59,124 nucleotides of DNA, taken from positions 1-59,124 of the forward strand of contig JADGDQ010000008.1 of the NCBI GenBank assembly GCA_016744805.1, read 5' to 3'. The DNA is from Sulfurovaceae bacterium (GTDB taxonomy: Bacteria; Campylobacterota; Campylobacteria; Campylobacterales; Sulfurovaceae). Shown here one piece after another: positions 20,117 through 28,230 of the stretch; the stretch's first letter is position 1; each line of letters begins with the position of its first letter. The position numbers and the translations under genes are program-made. Under the pieces are notes generated by a model. That model was given only the letters and a program-made list of their open reading frames with translations. It did not search any database and was not told the DNA's origin.

Positions 20117-20911
20117 ATGAAAAGATTACTGTATCTGTTAGCACTACCAGCTTTACTTAGTGCAAAAGTCCATTATGCAAAGGTTGAACCTTATGAGAGT
20201 GTGGTTCTCAAGTCGGCAGTTAGTGCTCAGGTTGTTTGGGTAGATTTAGACTCAGAGGGTAAGATGATAGGCAATAAAGAGGTGATACATCTTGATGATA
20301 TGTTAGACAAAGCAGACCTTGTAGCATCACAAAAGAGTTTAGAAATTCTTGATGTAACTTTAGGGATTAATCAAGATATGGTCTTTAATCTCAAAAAGTC
20401 TTTTGACCGTCAAGAGGGATATTACAATAGGCTCAATAAACTCTCTACAGCATCAAAAACTCAAAAAGATACAGCTTTTATCTCGTATGTTACAGCCAAA
20501 AATCAATACCTCTCTACCAAAGAAAAAATAGAGGGGATAAAAAGACAGATATTAGATATGCAGTTGAAAATAAGTAAACTCAATGATAGCATTAGCAAAA
20601 AAAGTATACAGCTTACAAACCGTTATCTCTACAAGCTTACTGTACGAAAGGGTGATTATGTCAATATGGGGTCTGCTCTTGCTACTATTCAAGACCAGCA
20701 ACGAGCTAAATTAACACTTTTTTTAGAGCCTTCAGAACTAGAAGCAATAGAGTCTAAAAAGATTTTTATTGATGGAAAAGAGAGTAGTTACAAAGTAAAT
20801 AAAGTTTGGAATAGTGCAGATGAAAAATTTATCTCTTCTTATCGTGTGGAGATATATATTGATAGTCCAAAAGATAGTTTTTCTAAATTGCTCAAAGTAG
20901 AACTCAAATGA
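20117..20911 (+). CDS. HlyD-like periplasmic adaptor protein
   Basis: A 264-residue protein with a signal peptide (residues 1-16). The layout is that of a membrane-fusion protein: a beta half (Y-E-S-V-V-L-K-S-A-V-S-A-Q-V-V-W-V), a coiled-coil hairpin (about residues 70-165), then the returning lipoyl-like half (Y-K-L-T-V-R-K-G-D-Y-V-N-M-G-S-A-L-A-T-I). No transporter or outer-membrane channel gene is adjacent. Instead its last codons overlap the molybdopterin oxidoreductase by 4 bases (ATGA), which suggests a joint role that I cannot define. Confidence 0.7.
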   Translation: MKRLLYLLALPALLSAKVHYAKVEPYESVVLKSAVSAQVVWVDLDSEGKMIGNKEVIHLDDMLDKADLVASQKSLEILDVTLGINQDMVFNLKKSFDRQEGYYNRLNKLSTASKTQKDTAFISYVTAKNQYLSTKEKIEGIKRQILDMQLKISKLNDSISKKSIQLTNRYLYKLTVRKGDYVNMGSALATIQDQQRAKLTLFLEPSELEAIESKKIFIDGKESSYKVNKVWNSADEKFISSYRVEIYIDSPKDSFSKLLKVELK

Positions 20912-22692
20912 TACAAAGTAGTTGTGGGCTTGATTGTTTTGATGCATGTGAATTTTCTGTAGCAGAGTATAACAGTTGTGAACTTATAGCAAATACAAGT
21001 AATAATACACTTTGTAGCCTTCTTAATAAAGAACTATTTGATACACCTCGTATTGAGAAACCCACAATAGATGGTATAGAAGTGAGCCTAGAAGAGGCTC
21101 TTGATGCTACGGCTCTAGCACTCAAAGAGAAAGCTTTATTGTGGCGTGGATCAGGAAATTTTGGAGTAATGAATGAGATAACAAATCTTCTTTTTGAACA
21201 AATAGGTGGTACACTTACTAAAGGCTCATTGTGTGATGGAGCAGGGGGTGCAGGAATCGAAGAAGGAAGAGGTGTAAATCGTACGCTTCCTATAGAACAG
21301 ATACAAAATGCTGAGGTTGTTATAGTGTGGGGTCGTAATATATCTACAACCAATAGTCATTTTATGCCTTATTTAGCAGGTAAAAAGATAGTAGTTATTG
21401 ACCCAGTTGCTACGCCTATTGCCAAAAAAGCAGACTTACATATACAAATAGCTCCTAGAAAAGATGTATACCTAGCTTTAATGCTTTCACGATTTATTTT
21501 TATGGAAGATAGTGAAAAGATTGAATGGATGGATGAATATGCTTCTGAATATGAAGATTTTTATGATTTTACACGCACCTTTCGACTAAAAGGTATATTA
21601 GAGTATCTAGAGTTAAATTTGGGAGATATTGGAAAACTTATATCCTATTTAAAATTTGATAAAGTAGTAATATTGGTAGGTGTAGGTGTTCAAAAATACT
21701 CTATAGGTCACTCTGTACTCCATGCAATAGACTCTCTTGCTAGTACTCTAGGACTTTTTGGAAAAGAGGGATGTGGAGTAGGGTATTTAGGAGATTCAAA
21801 ACTAGGGTTTGATAATCCTTTTGATGTTACTACCCCACGAGTATCTAAAGTAAATACCCCATTCAAAGATTTTAAAACTGTATTAGTCCAAGGGGGAAAC
21901 CCAGCTGAAAGTATGCCAAATAGTAAACGAGTTCAAAAAGAGCTAGAGAGTCTAGAGACACTTATCTATTTTGGTTTATATCATAATGAAACAAGTAAAA
22001 GAGCCAAAATAGTTATTCCTGCAAAAAGTTTTTTAGAAAAAAAGGATATTCGCTTAAGCTATGCTGATTACAAAGTAAGTCCTATGAATCCTATTATGGA
22101 TACTGATATAGGCATTAGTGAGTATGATTTTGTAAAAGAACTTTATAAAAAAGGTAACTTTAGCCAACTAAATAAAGAACAAGAGTATATAGATAAATGG
22201 CTTAATCACTGTCAAAAACAAGAAAATACTCTATACTCTCCTGCTTATCAGATGCTTCCTTATCAGAATGGTTTTGGTGAAGATGAAGATGATGAATTTA
22301 TATTTATTGATGATTTTGAAGATTACTTTGAAGATATTAAACGGCTAATAAAATATAGAAAATCAAGCAATAAAGAAAATAAAAAACAAGAGTATTGGCT
22401 TATCACTCCCAAAGCTAAACACTCTTTGAATACACAATTTAGAAGAGATAACAGTGTTCATATTCATCCTGATTTAGGATATGAAAATAACCAAGAGCTT
22501 AGCATATCTTCTAGTTATGGAGAGCATAAATTTATTGCAAAACATAATAGTGATTTAAGAGTAGATTGCGTACTAATAACAGCAAATACTCTAGGTGTAA
22601 ATACTCTAACACCTGATACAATAAGCCAAGAGGGTGAGGGAGCTTGCTATCAAGAGGTGAAGGTAACTATTAATGCAAAGGATATTTTATGA
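20908..22692 (+). CDS. Small molybdopterin oxidoreductase-family protein
   Basis: A 594-residue member of the DMSO reductase superfamily, shorter than the usual 700-1000. The N-terminus has a Cys motif C6-x3-C10-x3-C14 with Cys36 (Cys24 also nearby), fitting a 4Fe-4S cluster. The molybdopterin domain includes L-T-K-G-S-L-C-D-G-A-G-G-A-G, I-V-W-G-R-N-I-S-T-T-N-S-H and V-Q-G-G-N-P-A-E-S-M-P. The C-terminus (about 480-590) is a molydopterin dinucleotide-binding fold. An acidic insert lies near residues 450-465 (E-D-E-D-D-E). There is no Tat signal, so it should act in the cytoplasm. The substrate is unknown. Confidence 0.8.
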   Translation: MIQSSCGLDCFDACEFSVAEYNSCELIANTSNNTLCSLLNKELFDTPRIEKPTIDGIEVSLEEALDATALALKEKALLWRGSGNFGVMNEITNLLFEQIGGTLTKGSLCDGAGGAGIEEGRGVNRTLPIEQIQNAEVVIVWGRNISTTNSHFMPYLAGKKIVVIDPVATPIAKKADLHIQIAPRKDVYLALMLSRFIFMEDSEKIEWMDEYASEYEDFYDFTRTFRLKGILEYLELNLGDIGKLISYLKFDKVVILVGVGVQKYSIGHSVLHAIDSLASTLGLFGKEGCGVGYLGDSKLGFDNPFDVTTPRVSKVNTPFKDFKTVLVQGGNPAESMPNSKRVQKELESLETLIYFGLYHNETSKRAKIVIPAKSFLEKKDIRLSYADYKVSPMNPIMDTDIGISEYDFVKELYKKGNFSQLNKEQEYIDKWLNHCQKQENTLYSPAYQMLPYQNGFGEDEDDEFIFIDDFEDYFEDIKRLIKYRKSSNKENKKQEYWLITPKAKHSLNTQFRRDNSVHIHPDLGYENNQELSISSSYGEHKFIAKHNSDLRVDCVLITANTLGVNTLTPDTISQEGEGACYQEVKVTINAKDIL

Positions 22693-23015
22693 CAGCAGAA
22701 CAAATTATAACTTTACTCAAAGAACAATACAGTAGAACCTTACGCAAACAACTTATCAAAACTATAATAGAGAGCGAAAAAAATAGTGATAAAGTTATAG
22801 TAGAGAAAAATTATAAAACCATCAACCAAATATTCTCTTATGTCCTAGATAACTCCAATTGGAATATAGCAGATAATGCTACAAAGTGGGATGATAGTCC
22901 ATTAGAGACAATGAAACAGGTTTTTCCACAAATAGAACTAACACAATGGTATAAGAGTCAAAATTTAACATCTACACAGAGCATAGATGTAGTAATAGCT
23001 AAGGAGTCTAAGTAG
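22689..23015 (+). CDS. Unknown 108-residue protein coupled to Mo oxidoreductase
   Basis: I do not recognise the family. It is a soluble, helical protein without a signal peptide; the middle (Y-K-T-I-N-Q-I-F-S-Y-V-L-D-N-S-N-W-N) and the end (Q-W-Y-K-S-Q-N-L) are its most distinctive parts. Its ATG overlaps the stop of the molybdopterin gene by 4 bases, so it is almost certainly made with it. A maturation or partner role is possible but unproven. Confidence 0.7.
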   Translation: MTAEQIITLLKEQYSRTLRKQLIKTIIESEKNSDKVIVEKNYKTINQIFSYVLDNSNWNIADNATKWDDSPLETMKQVFPQIELTQWYKSQNLTSTQSIDVVIAKESK

Positions 23016-23108
23016 AAAAGGAGTTTAATAGTACTATTTGGATATTTTCTTTCGTATAATAATAGAGCGTCTTTTTTCATCATTGTTGGGTTAGGCTTGG
23101 CTAGAGTG

Positions 23109-23135
23109 TTGACTAAAATATATAAATAATATGAT
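23109..23135 (+). promoter_or_regulatory. Promoter of the zinc-type cluster
   Basis: TTGACT (23109-23114) and TATGAT (23130-23135), spacer 15, about 36 bases before the first gene's ATG. The gap has very AT-rich sequence that could hold a Fur/Zur-type operator, but I see no convincing palindrome. Confidence 0.45.
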
Positions 23136-23170
23136 AAAATAACTACCCAAATCAAAAAAGGAGCTATAGT

Positions 23171-23521
23171 ATGAACACAAATATAACTTTTCGTATAGTG
23201 CTTATAGCTCTTTTTTTATTCTCTTATCAAAGTACGATAATCCATCTCAAACAGCATCAAGTAAGTAGTGTTGATGAGTGTCTAATCTGCCATGCTGCAC
23301 AATATTCAAAAGAGCAACACCAGCAATCAACTCTGGTCTATTTTGCTCAAAATAGTGCAATAAAACAGGAGCAAATAACTACACAACAGCTTACAAGAGA
23401 GGCGTATACTCTGATACAAACTCCTATCTATCGCCTGAGTGATTTTGATGGATACAAAGAGAGAACTACGCAATTTTTACCTATAGGATACTTTGCAACT
23501 GCCCCTCCTCATTTTTCATAA
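23171..23521 (+). CDS. Small exported protein with CxxCH motif
   Basis: A 116-residue protein with an N-terminal hydrophobic segment (residues about 7-23) that is either a signal peptide or an anchor. A C-L-I-C-H-A-A-Q motif lies at about residues 37-44, amid His and Gln (H-L-K-Q-H-Q, E-Q-H-Q-Q). C-x-x-C-H can bind haem c, but here the short, His-rich context and position before a zinc-type receptor make metal binding equally likely. AAGGAG lies upstream. The family is unknown to me. Confidence 0.65.
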   Translation: MNTNITFRIVLIALFLFSYQSTIIHLKQHQVSSVDECLICHAAQYSKEQHQQSTLVYFAQNSAIKQEQITTQQLTREAYTLIQTPIYRLSDFDGYKERTTQFLPIGYFATAPPHFS

Positions 23522-23600
23522 TAGGCTACAGATATCTACAACAACATAACGAGTACAAGAGAGTACTGAAAGAAAATTATTAAATACATGGAGAAATATT

Positions 23601-24518
23601 ATGAAATTACAAGCAGCAGCACTACTACTAACAGGAGCACTCTTCGTAGGGTGTGGAGGGAGTTCAAACTCTACAGATACAGGTGATACAAATACCCCTA
23701 TTGATCTACCAGATGGTCTTACGATGGTATTTTTTGATAATGTCAACTCAACGCAATATCTCTACGACACAACAACTGAGCAGTATGAAGATATGAATAG
23801 TGACTCTACACAAAATTATGATATGACAGGTAAACATGGAAACCCTGTAGTGTGGTTTCACCATACGGATGCAGGAGTTGACCAGAAGATAGTGATGCTA
23901 AGTGACTACTTTGATGTGACTACAACTCTATTAACTTATAGTGAGTTCCACTATCTAGGGCATTTCCATGAAGAGAACAATGTAAAGAGCTTTGCAGCAC
24001 ATAGTAACGAAGAGTTCAACCCTGCCAATAACCCAAGTGAAACTAAACTAGCTGCCTTAGAGACGCTTAATGCAGACCTTTTAGAGCAAGAGGAGATACG
24101 AGCAGAGATTGCTACTGCACTACCAGCGGGTGAGACTCTTTGTAACTTTTTTGTCTTTGATCACGAAGAGCATGAAGAGGGTGCAACCCAAGAGAGTACA
24201 GCACATATAGCCTTGAGCGGTACAGGTATGGTCTATGTCTTTAGTGAAGCAGATGGTGCATTGGCACAATCGCAACCTCCTTTTGCACTAGAGGGTGTTA
24301 GTAGTTGTCACAGTAGTATGAGTGATATTGTTCAAGCGAGTGATTATGGTGTGCTTATCTTTAGTGCTCAGAGTCAAAAAATCTATCTTGTAGATAACCA
24401 TGGTATAGATTTCCACCAACACAGTAGTTGGGATATTAATAGATTCTTACCAGCAGGATTTGCCCCAACAGCTCTAACGAGTATTACAGAGGAGAGTACA
24501 GGTGCCCATGACCACTAA
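23601..24518 (+). CDS. His/Glu-rich lipoprotein, possible zinc chaperone
   Basis: A 305-residue lipoprotein: signal peptide with lipobox L-F-V-G-C (Cys19) followed by G-G-S-S-N-S. The mature part carries several metal-type clusters: H-F-H-E-E-N near residue 115, D-H-E-E-H-E-E-G near 190, C-H-S-S near 235 and a D-H-G-I-D-F-H-Q-H segment near 265, ending A-H-D-H. This recalls AztD-type periplasmic zinc-binding proteins, though the match is by composition and context only. GGAG precedes the ATG, and the receptor gene starts inside its last codons. Confidence 0.65.
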   Translation: MKLQAAALLLTGALFVGCGGSSNSTDTGDTNTPIDLPDGLTMVFFDNVNSTQYLYDTTTEQYEDMNSDSTQNYDMTGKHGNPVVWFHHTDAGVDQKIVMLSDYFDVTTTLLTYSEFHYLGHFHEENNVKSFAAHSNEEFNPANNPSETKLAALETLNADLLEQEEIRAEIATALPAGETLCNFFVFDHEEHEEGATQESTAHIALSGTGMVYVFSEADGALAQSQPPFALEGVSSCHSSMSDIVQASDYGVLIFSAQSQKIYLVDNHGIDFHQHSSWDINRFLPAGFAPTALTSITEESTGAHDH

Positions 24519-26601
24519 TCGTTCACTTATACTTTTTTTGATGCTAGAGTCTTTGGCTCTAGCCGATGGTATAGAGCTAGGTACTATCAATGTAGTAGAG
24601 TCTCAAGAGACGCAAAGCAGTGAAGAGGTTGCCTATACTACAAGCCATAAGGTAGAGGCACTCTCTAAAAAGTCTTTAGGTGAGACTCTAGGAGACTATC
24701 TCTCTAATGAGTTAGGTGTTGATAGTGCAACTTATGGTGCAGCTGTAGGTCGTCCTACCGTGCGTGGTATGGAGGGGTATCGTGTTGGTATTGCTCAGGG
24801 GGGTATTATGCTCAATGACCTCTCAGCGATGAGCCAAGACCATGCGGTGGGACTTAATGCTAAGGTAGTAGAGCGGATAGAGCTTATCAAAGGGCCTGCC
24901 TCTTTGCTCTATGGCTCTTATAGTGGAGGGGTTATTCGTACACTTGGGGAGGAGCATCTAGCTACACTTCCCAAAGAGGGACTAAGTCTCGATGGCTCTT
25001 TTGCTTCTAACTCCAATACAGGTCAAGGGACAGGAAGCTTCAAGGGGAGCTACGCGAGTGAACTCCTTGCTCTCTATCTTAACTACTTTAACCATCAAGC
25101 AGATAGCTATAGTAGTGGTGGTGAGATTGTACCCAACTCTGATACCTCTTCGGAGCAACTCCATGGGGTAGTAGGATGGCAGGTAGATCCCGACTTTTTG
25201 GTGAAATTCTATGCTGATACTCTGGATAAAGAGTATGGTGTCCCCAATACGACACCTCAGCGGACGGATATCTTGATGGAGCAACAACGCTACGGTGTTG
25301 TGCTTCACAACAAAAACCTGTGGGGATTGCAAAATGTCATTACAGAGCTTCAGCAGAGTGACTATCGCCACTATGAACGAGAAGATGGACGCTATGATGG
25401 ACTCTTTGACCAACAGCAAGTAAGCCTTAGTAGTAAATTTGATGTTGACTTCTCGGAAGAGACACAGGCTAACTTTCGTATAGAGCTTATCAGTAATGAG
25501 CTAAAGGTTTGCCATGAGCATGGTGAGTGTGAAGAGTTCTCTAAGGGTATTCGTACAGGTGCTATTGATGGAGCTTCCCTAGCAAACTACTATAATAGTA
25601 CAGGTATTCCCTACTCGCATGGGCATCCAATGCCTGATACGCAGGAACAGAAGATACAAGCAGGAATGAACCTGAAGCACTACTATACTCAGAGTGATGA
25701 GCTGAGCTTAGCAGTTAGTGGAGTAGTTCGTACGCTTACTCCTGATAGTGATAATATGCAAGAGACTTGGCTTATGCCTGTGAGTATAGATCCTGATTAC
25801 TACAATGAAGAGACTGATAGTGCATTGAGCCTCTCGCTTGGGTGGTGGCATAGTTGGAGTGAAGTGTTGACGAGTCAAGTTTCACTGAGCTACCTTGAGC
25901 GACTTCCATCATCTCAAGAGCTTTTGTGGAATGGGTTTCACCATGCTACAGAGAGTTATATCTTGGGAAATCGTGATTTGGATAATGAGCAGTCTGTCAA
26001 CTTGGATGTAGATATTCTCTACAAGCATACAGATGCACTCTCTTCTAATATAAGCTTTTTCTACTATGACTTTGAGAACTATATCTACCAATCTCCTAAA
26101 GTAGATAGTAGTAATACTCCTATCATTGACCCATTCCATCTAAGTCCTGTTTGGGAGATACGAGGTGTAGGAGCAACAATCTATGGTCTAGGTATCGAAG
26201 AGAATTATGCCATAGAGATAGGAGAGCATCAGCTTAATATGATGGCACAATTTAATCTTACCAAAGGTGAACTTGATGAGAGTGGGTATATTCCTAGAAT
26301 GTCACCCTACAATGCAACTTTGAGCCTAGATCATACAGTGGGTGCATGGAACAACAATATTACCTATAAGTGGGTTGATGAGAGTAGAAATGAGGCAGAG
26401 AACGAGACCCATACAGAGGGGTATCAGCTTCTCAATCTCTCAAGTACCTACCAGTATACATTCAATAAATCAAGCTTTGAAGTTTGGGTTAAAGGGACAA
26501 ACCTTACAGATGAGGTTGCTAGAAACCATCTCTCTTTCCTCAAAGAGACAGCTCCACTCCAAGGAAGAGCAGTTAGTTTTGGAGTACGCTACCAATACTA
26601 A
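24502..26601 (+). CDS. znuD: ZnuD-like TonB-dependent outer-membrane receptor
   Basis: A 699-residue TonB-dependent receptor. The start is GTG (a nearby ATG at 24508 is also possible); the signal peptide is cut near A-L-A-D-G. TonB-box-like G-T-I-N-V-V is followed by the plug (G-R-P-T-V-R-G-M-E-G-Y-R-V, then S-Q-D-H-A-V-G-L and E-R-I-E-L-I-K-G-P-A-S-L-L-Y-G) and a 22-strand barrel ending V-R-Y-Q-Y. The D-H-A segment and the extracellular C-H-E-H-G-E-C loop near residue 330 are marks of zinc receptors of the ZnuD type. It overlaps the lipoprotein gene by 17 bases. Zinc as substrate is inferred. Confidence 0.8.
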   Translation: MPMTTNRSLILFLMLESLALADGIELGTINVVESQETQSSEEVAYTTSHKVEALSKKSLGETLGDYLSNELGVDSATYGAAVGRPTVRGMEGYRVGIAQGGIMLNDLSAMSQDHAVGLNAKVVERIELIKGPASLLYGSYSGGVIRTLGEEHLATLPKEGLSLDGSFASNSNTGQGTGSFKGSYASELLALYLNYFNHQADSYSSGGEIVPNSDTSSEQLHGVVGWQVDPDFLVKFYADTLDKEYGVPNTTPQRTDILMEQQRYGVVLHNKNLWGLQNVITELQQSDYRHYEREDGRYDGLFDQQQVSLSSKFDVDFSEETQANFRIELISNELKVCHEHGECEEFSKGIRTGAIDGASLANYYNSTGIPYSHGHPMPDTQEQKIQAGMNLKHYYTQSDELSLAVSGVVRTLTPDSDNMQETWLMPVSIDPDYYNEETDSALSLSLGWWHSWSEVLTSQVSLSYLERLPSSQELLWNGFHHATESYILGNRDLDNEQSVNLDVDILYKHTDALSSNISFFYYDFENYIYQSPKVDSSNTPIIDPFHLSPVWEIRGVGATIYGLGIEENYAIEIGEHQLNMMAQFNLTKGELDESGYIPRMSPYNATLSLDHTVGAWNNNITYKWVDESRNEAENETHTEGYQLLNLSSTYQYTFNKSSFEVWVKGTNLTDEVARNHLSFLKETAPLQGRAVSFGVRYQY

Positions 26602-26608
26602 CGCTCAT

Positions 26609-26630
26609 AAGGGGGCAATCTATCCCCCTT
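26609..26630 (+). terminator. GC-rich stem-loop after receptor gene
   Basis: AAGGGGG / CCCCCTT with an 8-base loop, 8 bases past the receptor stop, followed by CTAATTTGAATT. It may terminate or attenuate transcription so that the receptor is made in excess over ExbB/ExbD/TonB. Confidence 0.6.
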
Positions 26631-26654
26631 CTAATTTGAATTATAAATTTTAGA

Positions 26655-26660
26655 TATAAT
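26655..26660 (+). promoter_or_regulatory. -10 box for exbB-exbD-tonB
   Basis: TATAAT (TAGATATAATAAA) shortly after the stem-loop and 15-18 bases before the exbB start, giving a very short leader. Confidence 0.45.
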
Positions 26661-26674
26661 AAAAAAAAGGGTAG

Positions 26675-27127
26675 ATGATGGATATAGCACTTATAAGTGA
26701 TATGGTAGACTATGGAGTATTGGGGATTTTGGGGTTTATGAGTTTTTTGGTACTCTTTTACTGGATAGAGCGACTCCTCTTCTATAGGGGGGTAAAACTA
26801 GACTCTTATGAGAGTTTGGATGAGCTGGAGTTGGATATTTCGCATAACCTCTCCAAAATATCTAGTATGGGGGCAAACGCTCCTTATATAGGGCTTTTGG
26901 GTACAGTACTTGCAGTAATTGTCACCTTCTATACCCTAGGAGAGAGTGGCAATATGGATGTCAAAAACATTATGACCTCTCTTGCTCTAGCACTTAAAGC
27001 TACGGCTATGGGTCTTGCTGTGGCTATCCCTGCGATATTTTTCTATAATCACCTCAATAGAAAGTGTGATGTCTTGACGACTCGTTGGAAGATTATGCAG
27101 CGTAAACAATCACAAGTAGAGCAGTGA
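26675..27127 (+). CDS. exbB: ExbB-family proton channel subunit
   Basis: A 150-residue short ExbB. It has a transmembrane helix at about residues 13-30 and two more in the conserved half (N-A-P-Y-I-G-L-L-G-T-V-L-A-V-I-V-T-F, then L-A-L-A-L-K-A-T-A-M-G-L-A-V-A-I-P). Two ATGs lie side by side; the second (26678) has better spacing to AAGGG. It supplies proton-motive force to the TonB made two genes on and is thus likely dedicated to the receptor upstream. Confidence 0.9.
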   Translation: MMDIALISDMVDYGVLGILGFMSFLVLFYWIERLLFYRGVKLDSYESLDELELDISHNLSKISSMGANAPYIGLLGTVLAVIVTFYTLGESGNMDVKNIMTSLALALKATAMGLAVAIPAIFFYNHLNRKCDVLTTRWKIMQRKQSQVEQ

Positions 27128-27507
27128 TGCGAAAACAATCTTTTGACTCTATCAATGTAGTGCCATTTATTGATATTATGCTTGTACTCTTGGTAATAGT
27201 ACTCACAACAGCCTCTTTTATTCAGACAGGTGTGATTAAGCTAGATCTGCCACCTGCCTCTGCCCCTGCGGAAGATATGCACAAAAAAGATCTGAAGATA
27301 TCTATCGACAAGGATGGAGTAGTCTTTTTTGATACAGTTGAAATCTCTAGAGAGAAGTTAGAAGAGACCCTCCTTACTTATGATGCCAAAACTCCTATCC
27401 ACCTCTACTGTGACAGAGATGCAAAATATGATAACTTTGTTTTTTTGCTCGATATACTCAAAAAGAACAGCTATGGAAATCTAGGGATTATTACAAAAAA
27501 TGAGTAG
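27127..27507 (+). CDS. exbD: ExbD-family protein
   Basis: A 126-residue ExbD starting at the ATG that overlaps the exbB stop (TGATG). It has the short cytoplasmic tail, the membrane helix with the proton-path Asp (V-V-P-F-I-D-I-M-L-V-L-L-V-I-V) and a periplasmic domain ending Y-G-N-L-G-I-I-T-K. The tonB ATG lies 8 bases inside its end, so the three are translationally coupled. Confidence 0.9.
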   Translation: MRKQSFDSINVVPFIDIMLVLLVIVLTTASFIQTGVIKLDLPPASAPAEDMHKKDLKISIDKDGVVFFDTVEISREKLEETLLTYDAKTPIHLYCDRDAKYDNFVFLLDILKKNSYGNLGIITKNE

Positions 27508-28192
27508 AAATATTTTAGCCTTTTGGCTTACAAGCTCTCTTTATATTGTAGCAGGTGCTATGATTTTTTATGCTCCTATGAGTGTAGAGAGTATTGCACC
27601 CCCTAAAGATAATATTATCAAGATTTCAATGGTTGCAGAGCCTGAACCTATCCCAGAACCAGAACCCATTCCTGAACCTATCCCTGAGCCTGAACCCATT
27701 CCTGAACCTGAACCCATTCCTGAGCCTACTCCTAAACCAATACCAAAACCCAAGCCAAAACCAAAAAAAATAGTCAAAAAGCAAGTAGTTAAAAAGAAAA
27801 TAACAAAAAAAACAGTAAAAAAAACAGCAAAAAAAGTAACAAAAAAGCGAGTGACAAGTAGCAAGTCAGGCTCAAAAAGAGTGGCGACAAGTTCACAAAA
27901 TGCAGTACTCAAAAAGAAGTTTCTACGGCATGTCAAATCAAGCATACAGAAGAACAAAAAATATCCAAGAATGGCGATACGAAGAGGTATAGAGGGGAAT
28001 GTGCGTGTTGTATTTAATATCCAAAAGAGTGGAGCAGTGAGCAATATACGCATCAGTGGAGGACACATAACCTTACAAAAAGCAGCCAAAAAAGCCATAC
28101 AGAGGAGCTTCCCTATAGCAGTACCTGCCAAGCTCCGCTCTAGTTTGCCTATGAGAAATGTGGTTTTGACTATAGGGTTTAAGCTAAAGTAG
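27500..28192 (+). CDS. tonB: TonB
   Basis: A 230-residue TonB. It has an N-terminal membrane anchor (residues about 6-26), a rigid Pro-rich spacer of E-P-I-P-E-P repeats (about 46-77), then P-K-P repeats, a Lys-rich tract (about 90-125) and a C-terminal TonB domain (Y-P-R-M-A-I-R-R-G-I-E-G-N-V-R-V-V-F-N-I, then G-G-H-I-T-L-Q-K-A-A-K-K-A-I). It carries energy from ExbB/ExbD to the outer-membrane receptor. The repeats make the opposite strand open, but that frame is not a gene. Confidence 0.93.
   Translation: MSRNILAFWLTSSLYIVAGAMIFYAPMSVESIAPPKDNIIKISMVAEPEPIPEPEPIPEPIPEPEPIPEPEPIPEPTPKPIPKPKPKPKKIVKKQVVKKKITKKTVKKTAKKVTKKRVTSSKSGSKRVATSSQNAVLKKKFLRHVKSSIQKNKKYPRMAIRRGIEGNVRVVFNIQKSGAVSNIRISGGHITLQKAAKKAIQRSFPIAVPAKLRSSLPMRNVVLTIGFKLK
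27638..27734 (+). repeat. EPIPEP-coding tandem repeat in tonB
   Basis: A run of CCTGAACC(T/C)AT(T/C) units of 12 or 18 bases coding for EPIP/EPIPEP. Such runs can change length by slippage in steps of whole codons, altering the reach of TonB across the periplasm. Confidence 0.75.
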
Positions 28193-28207
28193 TGATTGGG
28201 ATTACTT

Positions 28208-28230
28208 GACGATACTAAAATCGTCTTTTT
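28208..28230 (+). terminator. Intrinsic terminator of the zinc-type cluster
   Basis: GACGAT / ATCGTC with a 6-base loop followed by TTTTT, 16 bases after the tonB stop. Its right arm lies inside the last codons of the convergent 1120-residue gene, so it doubles as coding sequence. Confidence 0.7.

Noticed and set aside
20904-21353. A 149-codon minus-strand frame opposite the Mo oxidoreductase
   Set aside because: It overlaps a well-supported gene and lacks a start site or recognisable domain.
23016-23170. A Zur or Fur box before the zinc-type cluster
   Set aside because: The gap is AT-rich but I could not find a convincing palindrome, so no operator is annotated.
27568-28131. A 187-codon open frame on the minus strand opposite tonB
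   Set aside because: It is Gly/Ser/Ile-rich and Phe-rich only because it mirrors the EPIP and Lys repeats of tonB; it has no ribosome-binding site or family.
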